Assembly (NCBI GenBank): GCA_041688015.1
Contig: JBDNIY010000016.1
Span: forward strand, 62,001-126,000
Direction of reading: 5' to 3'
Length of the DNA stretch: 64,000 bases
From: Parvibaculum sp041688015
GTDB lineage: Bacteria > Pseudomonadota > Alphaproteobacteria > Parvibaculales > Parvibaculaceae
Under the pieces are notes generated by a model, which was not told where the DNA came from, ran no database searches, and saw only the letters and a program-made list of their open reading frames with translations. The stretch's first letter is position 1; every line of letters begins with the position of its first letter. A program made the position numbers and the translations under genes. Positions 17,778 to 26,953 of this stretch are shown in pieces.

Positions 17778-17947
17778 GGATTATCCTCCAGGTTTTTGAA
17801 TTTCGTTAACTTAAGTACTGCGGAGGAAAGCGGGCTTGTCAAATGGGAGGGCGTTGACGTTGGGGAGGTGTGGGTAAGCAAGCCCGCAAAAAAACGAAAT
17901 GTCATCCCAGGCTTGTCCCGGGGTGACAGATAAATTGAAGCTAAAGT

Positions 17948-18805
17948 TCAAACCGGTGCATCGCCCTTGATTTGCGTGCGGTGCATGACGCGGCGCTCGG
18001 AGCCGTTAAAGCTGTCGCGTCGGTGGATGGCACAGCGGTTGTCCCAAACCAATAGGTCGCCAACACGCCATTGATGCGTCCAGACAAATTTAGCTTGCGT
18101 GCAATGGGCCCGAAGCGCATCGAGCAGGGCTTCGTTGGTGGCAAGGTCAAGGCCTTGCACATAGCCATTGAGGCGACGACCCAAATAGAGCGCCTTGCCG
18201 CCAGTGGTAGGATGTGTACGGATCATTGGATGCTTGGCACCGTGCGCGCGGCGCACATCGACCACCTCGCCCGCGCCTGCTCGCAATTCCCCGACGCTGG
18301 TCATAGAGCTATCGTGATTGCAAAGACGGTGCTCGATTTCGCGGCGCAGATCATACGGCATGGTTTCGAGCGCCTTATACATATTGGCAAAGCTCGTATC
18401 GCCACCTACCTTTGGTATCTCCAGCGCATGTAGCACGCTGGCCATCGGTGGTTCGGCGACATAGGACATATCGGTGTGCCACTCGGCTTCCTTGTCGCCC
18501 AGCGCGCCAATAGGTTTGCCGTTTTCGACGACGTTGGAAATGATCCAAATTTCAGGTCGCGATTTTTCCTGCGTGCCAGCTTTGTCAGTGGCGCTGGCAG
18601 GCGCAATATCGAGCGCGCCAAAATTTTCAGAAAATTGAATGAGTGCATCGTCAGAAAGCGACTGGCCACAAAACAACAGCACCGAATGGTCAAACCACGC
18701 TTGCTCGACCGCATCGAATATTTCTGCATCCAGCGGTGCGGCGAGATCGAGCCCGCGCACCTCAGCCCCTAGAGCTGCCCCCGTTGGAATGACCTCAATC
18801 GGCAT
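17948..18805 (-). CDS. TauD/TfdA-family 2-oxoglutarate-dependent dioxygenase
   Basis: 285 residues from the ATG at 18805, which has AAGGTG six bases upstream; a GTG at 18814 is also in frame. The Fe(II) ligands are the HxD in EWHTDMSYV and the distal His in VWDNRCAIHRRD, and Arg in GSERRVMHRTQI should hold the 2-oxoglutarate carboxylate. Family members hydroxylate taurine, alkylsulfates, phenoxyacids or similar acids, giving succinate and CO2. The gene starts inside the end of the upstream MFS gene (11-bp overlap), so that transporter probably imports its substrate or exports its product. The substrate is not identifiable. Confidence 0.9.
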   Translation of the reverse strand: MPIEVIPTGAALGAEVRGLDLAAPLDAEIFDAVEQAWFDHSVLLFCGQSLSDDALIQFSENFGALDIAPASATDKAGTQEKSRPEIWIISNVVENGKPIGALGDKEAEWHTDMSYVAEPPMASVLHALEIPKVGGDTSFANMYKALETMPYDLRREIEHRLCNHDSSMTSVGELRAGAGEVVDVRRAHGAKHPMIRTHPTTGGKALYLGRRLNGYVQGLDLATNEALLDALRAHCTQAKFVWTHQWRVGDLLVWDNRCAIHRRDSFNGSERRVMHRTQIKGDAPV

Positions 18806-19988
18806 GGTCTTCACCTTCGCTCTCGTCTTTCAATAGCTCCTCGCCGCTCCATCGGCCGGCAAGCAACAGACAGCCGATCAAAGCTACTACGCCCGCGCCC
18901 GCTGGCAGCCAGTAAGCATAGGCACCATGGGCTTGATATAGTTGCCCGGCCGCCAGTGTCATCCCCCCCATGATGACACCAGCAGATAGCGAAGCATAAA
19001 GGCTCTGGCCGGAGGCGGCGAGAGAGCGCGGCGTTGAATGCGTGATGAAATGCAGCGCGCCAAGGTGGGCGGCGCAAAATGTCAGCGCATGCAGCGCCTG
19101 AAGCAGAAATAACATATAGAGCGGCGGGTTGAGCGCCATCGCTCCCCATCGGAAAATCGCCGCGATGGCACCAAGCCCCATCAGCCGCGTGGCACCAACC
19201 CGCTCAACGATCCGCCCGGAAAATGCAAAGAGCGTAATTTCCGCAACGATACCGACGCCCCACAACATACCAATCGTGCCATCCCCATAGCCTTGCCGCT
19301 GCCAATTCAACGAGCCGAACGCGTAATAAACCGCATGGCTCGACTGGATGATGCTGGCCGTTGTGATGCCCAGCATGAACACGGGCTGGCGCAAAATATC
19401 CATCATGCCTTTGAGGGGATTGCGAGGTTTGGCAGTCTTGGCCCGCGTTGGCAATTCAGGTGCCAACAGGTAAGCGCCGATAAGGTTCACGCCGATCGCG
19501 CCGATGAGACAAATGGCGATGATCGAGGGGGGACGAAAACCAAGCAGCCAGCCTGTGCCGGAACTACCGACAATAAAGGTGATCGAGCACCAAAGCCGCA
19601 CGCGGCCATAGTCCACGCCCTGCTCGCGCGTGGCGGCCATAGCGATTGTTTCGATCAAGGGCGAGATCGACGGCCAAAGCGCCATCAGTATCAGCGTCAC
19701 GCCAAAGATTTGCCAGAAGCCATCGGTGAATAAAAATAGGCAGACCGAGACAAGCGAGGCCCAAGCCAGCGCAATGACGACGCGACGCCGGTCATCCAGT
19801 CGCTCGGCGATCAGGGCAAAAACCGGCCCGCCCACGATGCGCAGGAACATGGTGGCCGCGATGATAATGGAAATTTCCTGAGGCCCGAGCCCCTTGGCCT
19901 TCAGCCAAACCGGAAAGAACGGAAGCTGCACGCCGCCAAACAGGCAGAGCGAGGCATAAAAGAGTGATAGGCGAAGGGAGAGCGACAT
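18795..19988 (-). CDS. MFS transporter, 3-phenylpropionate/nucleoside-transporter-like (MFS_1_like)
   Basis: 397 residues with twelve predicted membrane segments in two six-helix halves. The N-terminus (LRLSLFYASLCLFGGVQLPFF, then FPVWLKAKG) and the loop ERLDDRRRV match the HcaT-like MFS group. The central loop (about 190-205) contains PTRAKTAKPRNPLKGM. It is an inner-membrane symporter candidate. It overlaps the dioxygenase gene by 11 bp, so the pair forms a small operon for uptake and oxidation of one compound. Confidence 0.85.
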   Translation of the reverse strand: MSLSLRLSLFYASLCLFGGVQLPFFPVWLKAKGLGPQEISIIIAATMFLRIVGGPVFALIAERLDDRRRVVIALAWASLVSVCLFLFTDGFWQIFGVTLILMALWPSISPLIETIAMAATREQGVDYGRVRLWCSITFIVGSSGTGWLLGFRPPSIIAICLIGAIGVNLIGAYLLAPELPTRAKTAKPRNPLKGMMDILRQPVFMLGITTASIIQSSHAVYYAFGSLNWQRQGYGDGTIGMLWGVGIVAEITLFAFSGRIVERVGATRLMGLGAIAAIFRWGAMALNPPLYMLFLLQALHALTFCAAHLGALHFITHSTPRSLAASGQSLYASLSAGVIMGGMTLAAGQLYQAHGAYAYWLPAGAGVVALIGCLLLAGRWSGEELLKDESEGEDHAD

Positions 19989-20050
19989 GAGTGCGGCTCA
20001 ATGAGGGTGCTGCTCACTCATAGCTGAAGGGGCGCGATTGGCAAGAGGCC

Positions 20051-20494
20051 TCAGGCCTCTTCGGTTAACGCCGCAATCTCCATCATCGGTACGCCACTGC
20101 GCCGCAATTCGGTGAGGTGGCTCGCCGACAGCAGATCGAGCACCGCTTCGGCCTCGCCCGTCAAAACAAGAATAACCTGTCGCCGGTCGTCCACGCTTGC
20201 CACCTTATCAACAAGGCCCGCCATGACCAATCGGTTCACCAGTTCCACCGCGCTATTGTGGCGGATCAGCAATTGCGCCGCCAGATCGCCGATGCTGACC
20301 GGCCCACCGGACGGGTGTCCTTTGATGGCGAGTAGCGCCTGATGCTGTTGCGGCGTCAGCCCAGCCTCGCGCGCCACCGTCTCACTGAAGGCCAAAAACA
20401 AGCGAAGGGCGTGACGAAACGCTGCCAAAGCCTTGTAGTCGGCGTCCCGGATGGGCCGGGTTCTGGCCTTTTTAGCATCTAGGTGTCGCGTCAT
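20051..20494 (-). CDS. MarR-family transcriptional regulator
   Basis: 147 residues from the ATG at 20494 preceded by AGAGAG; a longer in-frame reading reaches upstream into the divergent promoter and is rejected. The winged helix-turn-helix has LTPQQHQALLAI, SIGDLAAQLLIRHNSAVELVNRL and the wing DDRRQVILVLTGEA. MarR proteins are dimeric repressors released by small ligands. The gene is divergent from a ClC chloride channel gene, and a 13-bp palindrome lies in the shared promoter, so it probably represses both. Confidence 0.88.
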   Translation of the reverse strand: MTRHLDAKKARTRPIRDADYKALAAFRHALRLFLAFSETVAREAGLTPQQHQALLAIKGHPSGGPVSIGDLAAQLLIRHNSAVELVNRLVMAGLVDKVASVDDRRQVILVLTGEAEAVLDLLSASHLTELRRSGVPMMEIAALTEEA

Positions 20495-20514
20495 GGTCAG
20501 CTCTCTTGAATTAT

Positions 20515-20527
20515 ATCGTGTCACGAT
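20515..20527. promoter_or_regulatory. Palindromic operator between marR-like and clC genes
   Basis: ATCGTG (20515-20520), a single central T, then CACGAT (20522-20527). It sits 21 bp upstream of the MarR start and 68 bp upstream of the ClC start, where a dimeric regulator could block both promoters. The size and symmetry suit a MarR dimer. Binding by the adjacent regulator is inferred. Confidence 0.65.
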
Positions 20528-20594
20528 GTAAATGCTGACCACCTTCCCCGTCCAGCCAAAAATGACCCAGACAAAATCATAACGAGCCGCATTC

Positions 20595-22376
20595 ATGCCC
20601 CCTGCCCGCCCTACCAGCACCGGCCTCACACGCCGCCAGACCAAGCTCGGCGATTTCACAACGGATCGCCGCGTTATCCTCTTGGGCGCCATGGCAGCCT
20701 TTGTCGGCGCAGCCAGCGCAGGCTCGGCCTATATTCTGATTAAGCTGATTGCGCTGGTCACCAATGTAATGTGGTTTGGCAATTTCAGCGTTGCTCATAC
20801 TTATCTGACGAATGTTAAACCGTCACTCTGGATGGTTTTAGCACCCGCCGTGGGTGGGTTGATCATCGGCCTCATGGCGCGCTTTGGCTCAGACAAAATC
20901 CGCGGCCACGGCATTCCCGAAGCCATTGAGGCTATTATGATCGGCGGCAGTCGGTTGCAGCCCAAGGTCGCGATCTTAAAGCCCTTGTCGTCAGCGATCT
21001 CCATCGGTTCGGGTGGACCGTTCGGTGCAGAAGGCCCGATCATCATGACGGGCGGTGCCATCGGTTCGCTGTTCTCGCAATTCTTCAATCTCTCGTCAGC
21101 CGAACGTAAAACACTTCTAGTGGCAGGTGCTTCTGCTGGCATGACAGCCATCTTTTCGACACCCGTCGCTGCCGTTCTACTGGCAGTCGAGCTGCTGTTG
21201 TTTGAATGGAAGCCGCGCAGCCTTATCCCCGTTATGGTCGCAACGTGTGTCTCGGCCGCCATACGCCCACTGATGTTCGCTAGTGGGCCGCTTTTTCCTT
21301 ATACCGGCATTCCCGATTTGCCGATCTGGGGGCTTGGCCTCTGCGCCGTCATCGGTCTTGTCGGCGGATTGCAATCAGGCCTGATGACCATGCTGCTCTA
21401 TGGCATGGAAGACCTGTTTGAACGCTCGCGCGTCCATTGGATGTGGTGGCCGATGATCGGCGGCATCGGCGTCGGCATCGGCGGCTTGTTCGCACCCCAA
21501 GCCTTGGGCGTCGGCTATGATTTCATTGGCGATCTGCTGGCAGGCAATGTCAAGATGCAGGTCGTGGCAATGATGTTGCTGATCAAGTCAATCATCTGGA
21601 TCATTGCGCTTGCGTCAGGCACATCGGGCGGCATTCTCGCGCCCCTTCTCATTCTAGGTGGCGCGCTTGGCTGGATAGAAGGCCAATTCCTGCCAGGCGA
21701 CCCTTCCTTCTGGGCGTTGCTCGGCATGGCATCTATTATGGCCGGCACCATGCGTTCGCCCTTAACGTCCATTGTATTTTCCATCGAGTTGACCGGCAAT
21801 ATCCATGTGCTGCTGCCACTGCTTGCCGCCACGGCCATGTCACATGCCGTGACGGTGTTGCTGCTTAAGCGCTCCATGCTAACCGAGAAGATCGCACGAC
21901 GCGGACACCATATCACTCGGGAGTACGGTGTGGACCCGTTTGAGCAAATGCGTGTTGAAGATGTGATGGTGCGCCAAGTGGATACATTACCAGCCTCAAT
22001 GCGCGTCGCTGAGGCTGTCGCTTTCTTCACCACGGACGAACACCACCATCGCTCCTATCCGATTATCGACGAAACCCGCCTTGTCGTGGGTGTTGCAACA
22101 CGCGCCGATGTTTTGCGCTGGAGCAGGGAAGCCGACGACAAAGAAGAAACGCTCTATGATGCGGCATCTGACGCCTCGCTCATCACCGCCAATCCGGAGG
22201 ATTTGCTGGGGCGTCTCGTTGATCTCATGGTGGAAGCTGATCTTGCGCGCGTTCCCATCATCGAATCTGAAAGCCGCAAATTAGTCGGCCTGATCGCGCG
22301 CAAAGACCTCTTGCAAGTCCGAGCCGTCAACCGCAAGACAGAGGAAACCCGTCAGGTGTTTTATCCCGCGCCCTGA
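20595..22376 (+). CDS. ClC-family chloride channel/transporter with CBS pair
   Basis: 593 residues: ten or so membrane segments (about 30-430) and two CBS domains (about 455-585). The selectivity and gating signatures are clear: GSGGPFGAEGPIIMTGG with the gating Glu146, and SGTSGGILAPLLILGGALG. The internal proton glutamate position is Leu200 after Glu199 (LAVELLLFEW), so proton coupling of the CLC-ec1 type is doubtful. It is divergent from a MarR gene with a shared palindromic operator. It is only distantly similar to the ClC at 3688, so the two are not recent duplicates. Confidence 0.92.
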   Translation: MPPARPTSTGLTRRQTKLGDFTTDRRVILLGAMAAFVGAASAGSAYILIKLIALVTNVMWFGNFSVAHTYLTNVKPSLWMVLAPAVGGLIIGLMARFGSDKIRGHGIPEAIEAIMIGGSRLQPKVAILKPLSSAISIGSGGPFGAEGPIIMTGGAIGSLFSQFFNLSSAERKTLLVAGASAGMTAIFSTPVAAVLLAVELLLFEWKPRSLIPVMVATCVSAAIRPLMFASGPLFPYTGIPDLPIWGLGLCAVIGLVGGLQSGLMTMLLYGMEDLFERSRVHWMWWPMIGGIGVGIGGLFAPQALGVGYDFIGDLLAGNVKMQVVAMMLLIKSIIWIIALASGTSGGILAPLLILGGALGWIEGQFLPGDPSFWALLGMASIMAGTMRSPLTSIVFSIELTGNIHVLLPLLAATAMSHAVTVLLLKRSMLTEKIARRGHHITREYGVDPFEQMRVEDVMVRQVDTLPASMRVAEAVAFFTTDEHHHRSYPIIDETRLVVGVATRADVLRWSREADDKEETLYDAASDASLITANPEDLLGRLVDLMVEADLARVPIIESESRKLVGLIARKDLLQVRAVNRKTEETRQVFYPAP

Positions 22377-22388
22377 CACCCTCTATCC

Positions 22389-22556
22389 TCAGTCGATCTC
22401 GACCATCTCGAATTCGCTTTTGACGCTGCCGCAATCGGGGCAAGCCCAATCGTCAGGAAGGTCCGCCCAGAGCGTGCCCGGCGCGATACCGTCGGCGGGC
22501 AAGCCTTCGGCCTCGTCATAGATGAAGCCGCAAACTTTACATTGCCATTTTTTCAT
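22389..22556 (-). CDS. Rubredoxin
   Basis: 55 residues, a full-length rubredoxin. The four iron-binding cysteines occur as CKVCGF (Cys6, Cys9) and CPDCG (Cys39, Cys42), with the usual GFIYDEAEG and DDWACPDCG surroundings. The single Fe(Cys)4 centre carries one electron. The gene starts 30 bp after the stop of the P450 gene on the same strand, so they are probably cotranscribed. P450s normally take electrons from [2Fe-2S] ferredoxins; rubredoxin is the usual partner of AlkB hydroxylases. Whether this one serves the P450 is an inference from position. Confidence 0.93.
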   Translation of the reverse strand: MKKWQCKVCGFIYDEAEGLPADGIAPGTLWADLPDDWACPDCGSVKSEFEMVEID

Positions 22557-22586
22557 TGCGTCGTCCCTCTCTGCCTCATTGTACCG

Positions 22587-23858
22587 TTAGCGCATCTTAT
22601 AGCGGATCGGCACATTCTTGGGGCCGCAAACAAAATTGGATACTGAATTTAGCGGCTGGCCTGCAAGTTCGACATGCTCGACACGGCGGAAAATTTCCTC
22701 CCAGAAGAGGCGCATCTCGAGTCTGGCCAAATGCTGGCCGATGCAGACATGCGACCCATAGCCGAAAGCAAGTTGCTTGTTGGGCGTGCGATCGATTTTA
22801 AATTCAAAGGGCTTATCAAAAACATCTTCATCGCGATTACCCGAAGGATAGCAAAGCATCATCCAGTCACCCTTGGCGATTTTCTGGCCTGATACTTCAG
22901 CATCGGCTGTGGCTGATCGCATGAAATGCTTGACCGGTGTTCCCCAGCGGATCGTCTCTTCCATAAAGGCCGGGATCATCGAGGGATCAGCCTTGAGACG
23001 CTTAAAATCGTCCGGTCGCTCGGCCAGTGCCCAAAGGCCTGATGACGTTGTGTTCGAGGTCGTGTCATGGCCAGCCGTTGCAGCAATGATGTAGTACGAC
23101 ATGGCCGCAAAATGATCGAGCGGCTGACCGTTAATCTGACCATTGGCAATGACACTCGACAAATCTTCGCGCGGATTGGCGCGGCGATCTTCGGTTATGG
23201 CGTTAAAATATTCCATGAAGTCGCCAATCGTCGCCTGTATGGCGGCAATGCCTTCTTCAAAGCTCGTTTCTTCTGCGCCGGTGCGATTGAGGTCGGGGTC
23301 CTGACTACCAAAAAGCTCTTGCGTCAGCTTCAACATGCGTGGCTCATCGGCTTCGGGCACACCCAATGTTTCCATGATGACATGCAGCGGAAAATAGAGC
23401 GCAATGTCCTTGGCAAAATCGCATTCGCCGCCCATGTCGGCCATCCGGTCCACAAATACCTTGGCGATGTCCTTGATGCGCTCTTCAAGTTTTTTCACGT
23501 TCTGCGGCAGAAACCACGCCTGCGTCAGGCGGCGATAGGCAATATGGTCGGGATTGTCCATCTGCACCAACGAGCGCACCAGATGGGGCGAGCCACCCAT
23601 GAGCTGACGCACCTTCTGGTCAACCTCAATGGTGGTCATCACAGTGGCCAGATCGCCGTTGTGAAACAGATCGTTCTGCTTTGCCACTTCGAGAATGTCG
23701 GCATGTTTGGTCACCGCCCAGAACGGCGCGACCCCTTCAGGCTCAGCGCGCGCCAAGGGCATTTCCTTGCGCAAAAACTTGAACGCCTCATCCACGGGCT
23801 TTTCAGCTGCGTAAGCCTTTGCATCTACAATCGTATCGGCAATGTCCTGCGGAATCAT
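22587..23858 (-). CDS. Cytochrome P450
   Basis: 423 residues from the ATG at 23858, preceded by GGGAGAGG; the open frame continues upstream, but that extension is only the antisense of the TetR gene. The I-helix oxygen motif AATAGHDTTS, the K-helix ExxR in EETIRW, and the haem loop FGYGSHVCIG with thiolate Cys372 are intact. It is a soluble bacterial class enzyme of normal length, resembling the CYP108/CYP125-like groups that hydroxylate terpenoids or steroid side chains; the subfamily cannot be fixed by eye. It is followed by a rubredoxin gene and divergent from a TetR regulator, which probably controls it. Confidence 0.93.
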   Translation of the reverse strand: MIPQDIADTIVDAKAYAAEKPVDEAFKFLRKEMPLARAEPEGVAPFWAVTKHADILEVAKQNDLFHNGDLATVMTTIEVDQKVRQLMGGSPHLVRSLVQMDNPDHIAYRRLTQAWFLPQNVKKLEERIKDIAKVFVDRMADMGGECDFAKDIALYFPLHVIMETLGVPEADEPRMLKLTQELFGSQDPDLNRTGAEETSFEEGIAAIQATIGDFMEYFNAITEDRRANPREDLSSVIANGQINGQPLDHFAAMSYYIIAATAGHDTTSNTTSSGLWALAERPDDFKRLKADPSMIPAFMEETIRWGTPVKHFMRSATADAEVSGQKIAKGDWMMLCYPSGNRDEDVFDKPFEFKIDRTPNKQLAFGYGSHVCIGQHLARLEMRLFWEEIFRRVEHVELAGQPLNSVSNFVCGPKNVPIRYKMR

Positions 23859-23930
23859 TTGAAGCCTCTCCCTGAAGTTTTTGAGCGCATGTCCGTTGCT
23901 AAGGCCGCACTTGATTATCTGTTTTGTCCA

Positions 23931-23949
23931 TGTTGCTATACGTCCAACA
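23931..23949. promoter_or_regulatory. Candidate TetR operator between P450 and TetR genes
   Basis: TGTTG (23931-23935) and CAACA (23945-23949) form an inverted repeat around nine bases, 18 bp before the TetR start and 73 bp before the P450 start. The half-sites are short. The call leans on the divergent regulator-target layout. Confidence 0.35.
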
Positions 23950-23966
23950 ACTAAGTAAATGAAAAT

Positions 23967-24614
23967 ATGAGCAAGCCCGGCGAAATCGGCACCCTTCCCC
24001 AGCGTTCGAGCGGCCCCCGGCGCACGCAGGCCGAACGGCGCGCCGAAAGTGACCATAGCCTGCTGCTCGCCGCCGCCGAACTTATCGCCGAAGAGGGCTT
24101 CAGCGCCGCCACTTTTGAAAAGGTGGGCGCACGCGCAGGCTATAGCCGCGGGCTGGCCAGCCAACGCTTTGGCTCCAAGGACGGGTTGATCGAAGCCCTG
24201 ATTGACTATCTCCACGAACGCTCTGAAGAACTGGTCTTTGCCGAAGGGCTAAACGGCGTCAAAGGTCTCGACGCCATTCTGGCCTCGGTGGACATCTATA
24301 TGCGCAACTTTGAAACCGAACAGGCGATCCGCGCCTATTTCGTCGCTATGGCCGGTGCGGTCGGCACGCTGTCACCGCAGCGCGCTGCCTTTGCCGCCTC
24401 GCATATGAAAGCCAAAGAACGCTTTGCCCTTCATCTGCGTGAGGGCCAAGAGATGGGCAATATCTCAACGCAGATCGACGCCGACGCCACCGCTCTGATG
24501 ATCGGCAGCTTGATCTTGGGCGTCAGCACACAATGGCTGATTGATCCGACGACGGACCTTGCCCGCGTGCGCCGGACGACACTGACGGCATTGCGGCGGT
24601 CGTTGGGGGTTTGA
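23967..24614 (+). CDS. TetR-family transcriptional regulator
   Basis: 215 residues. The N-terminal helix-turn-helix (about 28-75) contains LLLAAAELIAEEGFSAATFEKVG and RGLASQRFGSKDGLIEAL, in separate stretches. The C-terminal helical ligand domain resembles the TetR_C_33-like group. TetR dimers repress until a hydrophobic ligand binds. It is divergent from the P450-rubredoxin pair across a 108-bp promoter region, which makes it the likely local regulator of that pair. Confidence 0.88.
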   Translation: MSKPGEIGTLPQRSSGPRRTQAERRAESDHSLLLAAAELIAEEGFSAATFEKVGARAGYSRGLASQRFGSKDGLIEALIDYLHERSEELVFAEGLNGVKGLDAILASVDIYMRNFETEQAIRAYFVAMAGAVGTLSPQRAAFAASHMKAKERFALHLREGQEMGNISTQIDADATALMIGSLILGVSTQWLIDPTTDLARVRRTTLTALRRSLGV

Positions 24615-24637
24615 GTTTTCGTCTCTGGGTGCCGCCA

Positions 24638-24732
24638 TCCTTCGAGACGGACCTACGGTCCTCCTCAGGATGAGGCGGAATTTTAGGACACCCTCATCCT
24701 GAGGAGGCGCACTTGCGCCGTCACGAAGGATC
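24638..24732. repeat. Dispersed palindromic intergenic repeat, copy 2
   Basis: Begins ATCCTTCGAGACG (24638-24650), contains CTCCTCAGGATGAGG and CTCATCCTGAGGAGG, and ends GTCACGAAGGAT (24721-24732), with one change from the consensus arm. A separate palindrome, ACCCCGGG with CCCGGGGT (24786-24806), follows. Together they fill most of the 282-bp gap between the TetR and DUF423 genes. Confidence 0.85.
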
Positions 24733-24896
24733 AGGCGGAGAGCCGATAGCCGAGCAGCGGCATATTCCAAGGGTGCGGCTCCTGGACCCCGGGACAAGCC
24801 CGGGGTGACACCTTAGGTTTGGGCAGCGCACAATCACACCCACATCGCTACACTGCCACCCCCACACCGCTACACGACCACCAAAGGACAAGACCT

Positions 24897-25262
24897 ATGA
24901 AACTCTGGCTCACTCTCGGCGCATTTTCGGGCTTTCTGGCCGTCGCCTTTGGCGCATTTGGCGCGCATGGGCTGGCCAATCGCGCGACACCGGAAGAGCT
25001 CCACGCCTTTGAGATCGGCGCGCGCTATCACATGTATCACGCGCTTGCGCTGCTGGCGGTCGCTTGGCTCACCACGCAAGGTGACAGTGCGCTGGTGACG
25101 ACCGCCGGGTGGGCCTTCATTGTCGGCACCGTGCTTTTTTCAGGGTCGCTCTACGTCATGGGCATCACCGGCAGCCGTGCACTGGTGCTGGCGACCCCCA
25201 TGGGTGGCGGCGCTTTTCTCATCGGTTGGCTGTGCCTTTTTGCGCGCGCCCTCAAATTTTAG
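24897..25262 (+). CDS. DUF423 family small membrane protein
   Basis: 121 residues from the ATG at 24897 (AAGGACA upstream); an in-frame start at 24819 would add a hydrophilic stretch unlike the family. Four hydrophobic helices are evident, starting with WLTLGAFSGFLAVAFGAFGAHGL, which in shorter form (GAFGAHGL) is the DUF423/YgdD hallmark. The family is widespread in inner membranes and has no agreed function. It stands alone between two unrelated genes. Confidence 0.87.
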   Translation: MKLWLTLGAFSGFLAVAFGAFGAHGLANRATPEELHAFEIGARYHMYHALALLAVAWLTTQGDSALVTTAGWAFIVGTVLFSGSLYVMGITGSRALVLATPMGGGAFLIGWLCLFARALKF

Positions 25263-25353
25263 GACTAATCCCCTATCTTTTAACTAGACCAGAGTCTATT
25301 TTTAGACTTCGGTATGGTTAGAGGCTCCTTTGGGAGCGCAGGAGGAGAGGCCT

Positions 25354-26856
25354 ATGGCTGAAAAGGTACTGATTCTGGGCGCGGGTATTGCGGGCCTTAT
25401 GACGGCTTTGGCGCTGAGGTGTGAAGCCCGCGAGATCACAGTGATCGACCGCGATGCACCGCCGCCTGAAACATCAGCCGATGAAGCATTTGACCATTGG
25501 GAACGCCGCGGCGTCGGCCATGTGCGCCACAGCCACGCCTTCCTCGCGCGCCTGCACAACATCATCCGCGACAATTATCCAGACCTGTTGAGCGACCTGC
25601 TCAGTGCTGGCTGCCGCGAAATCCTGTTTGACCAACATCTACCGCTCAATCAGCAAGCAACATATATCGCCGAACCCGGCGACCACGACCTCACCATTCT
25701 GACGAGCCGCCGCACTACGCTCGAACTGGTGATCCGCCGCTATGTCGCCCGCCAACCCGGTGTCGCTTTCATCACCAATACATTGGTGCGCGACCTCATT
25801 TGCGAGCAGCAAGGGGCGGCCCAAAAAATATTAGGCGTCATGGTCGAGGACGACACCGGCACACATGAAATGCGCGCCGACATTATCGTCGATGCCAGCG
25901 GCAAAAATTCGCAAGCCATCGAATGGTTGCGCGCCAAGGGCGCAACGATCAGCGAAACTTCTGACCCCTCCGGCATCATCTATTTCACACGCCACTATCA
26001 TTTGCATGACGGGATAGAAGAACCTGCCCGCACAAAGACACCCGGCGCGGGCGATCTCGTCTATCTCAAATATGGGCTCTTCCCCGCTGACAATCGTTGC
26101 TTTTCAATCACGCTAGCGGTGCCCGAAATAGAGATGGAAATCCGCCGCGCGGTCGTCCACCCCGAAATATTTGACGCCATTTGCGCGCAACTACCCGGCA
26201 TCGCCCAATGGACGGCACCCCAAACAGCCGAACCCAAAAGCAAAGTCTTCGGCATGGGCGAGCTTTGGGCGCGCTGGCGCAGCATGGTGAACGATGGCGC
26301 GCCGGTGGCACTGAATTTCTTTCCCGTCGGCGACACGGTGATCCGCACCAATCCGCTTTATGGACGCGGCTGCTCCTTTGCTGCCGTCGAGGCGCATGTG
26401 TTGCGCGACGTGCTGAACGATCACGCTGATCCGGCGGCGCGCGCGCTGGCCTTTGAACGCAACGTCGAAAAAGAACTCCGCCCCTATTACAATGACATGC
26501 TGAAACAAGACGCCGCCTCAACCCGGCGCGCCGTTAATGCGCTCGACCCTGCCTATAAACCAAGCCTCAGAGGCCGCCTGCTCAAGAGCTTTGCCGAAGA
26601 CGCCATCATCCCCGCCATGCGCGGCGAGGTGCGGCTGCTGCGCGGCATCATGCGGGGCTTCCACATGATTGACGAACCGAGCTTATGGCTCAAGAACGTC
26701 CGCAACATCACCATTGTTCTGCGCTACTGGCTGCGCAGCAAGAAAAGCAAGGCGGACCTCCATCCCCCGACACTCGGCCCCAAACGCAACGACATGCTGA
26801 CAAAGCTCGGCTTGTCGGCCAGCGCAGATGTGGAGCGGCTGAAGCAGGCGACCTAA
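25354..26856 (+). CDS. FAD-dependent oxidoreductase, geranylgeranyl-reductase/halogenase-like
   Basis: 500 residues from the ATG behind a strong GGAGGAGAGG. The N-terminus has the FAD fingerprint LILGAGIAGLMTALAL followed by ITVIDRD. Residues near 55-65 read RRGVGHVRHSHAFLARL, and near 335-350 NPLYGRGCSFAAVEAHVL closes the FAD site. The fold is that of p-hydroxybenzoate hydroxylase relatives, including geranylgeranyl reductases and flavin halogenases. No halogenase WxWxIP motif is visible. The substrate is unknown; the adjacent epoxide hydrolase suggests oxidation of lipophilic compounds. Confidence 0.8.
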   Translation: MAEKVLILGAGIAGLMTALALRCEAREITVIDRDAPPPETSADEAFDHWERRGVGHVRHSHAFLARLHNIIRDNYPDLLSDLLSAGCREILFDQHLPLNQQATYIAEPGDHDLTILTSRRTTLELVIRRYVARQPGVAFITNTLVRDLICEQQGAAQKILGVMVEDDTGTHEMRADIIVDASGKNSQAIEWLRAKGATISETSDPSGIIYFTRHYHLHDGIEEPARTKTPGAGDLVYLKYGLFPADNRCFSITLAVPEIEMEIRRAVVHPEIFDAICAQLPGIAQWTAPQTAEPKSKVFGMGELWARWRSMVNDGAPVALNFFPVGDTVIRTNPLYGRGCSFAAVEAHVLRDVLNDHADPAARALAFERNVEKELRPYYNDMLKQDAASTRRAVNALDPAYKPSLRGRLLKSFAEDAIIPAMRGEVRLLRGIMRGFHMIDEPSLWLKNVRNITIVLRYWLRSKKSKADLHPPTLGPKRNDMLTKLGLSASADVERLKQAT

Positions 26857-26953
26857 AAAGGCTTTTTTACTTCCACCTCTCCTCAAGGGGGATGCAGCAT
26901 TCATTGTTTAGACTGACTGCGTCAGGCATTTTTCAATCGTACACCCCCACCCT

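Noticed and set aside
23067..23954. 295-codon plus-strand frame opposite the P450 gene
   Set aside because: It is the complement of the P450 coding strand and ends in the TetR promoter region; no motif supports it.
22587..24215. P450 with a 119-residue N-terminal extension
   Set aside because: The extension is antisense to the TetR gene and lacks a ribosome site, whereas the ATG at 23858 has a strong one and starts the family sequence.
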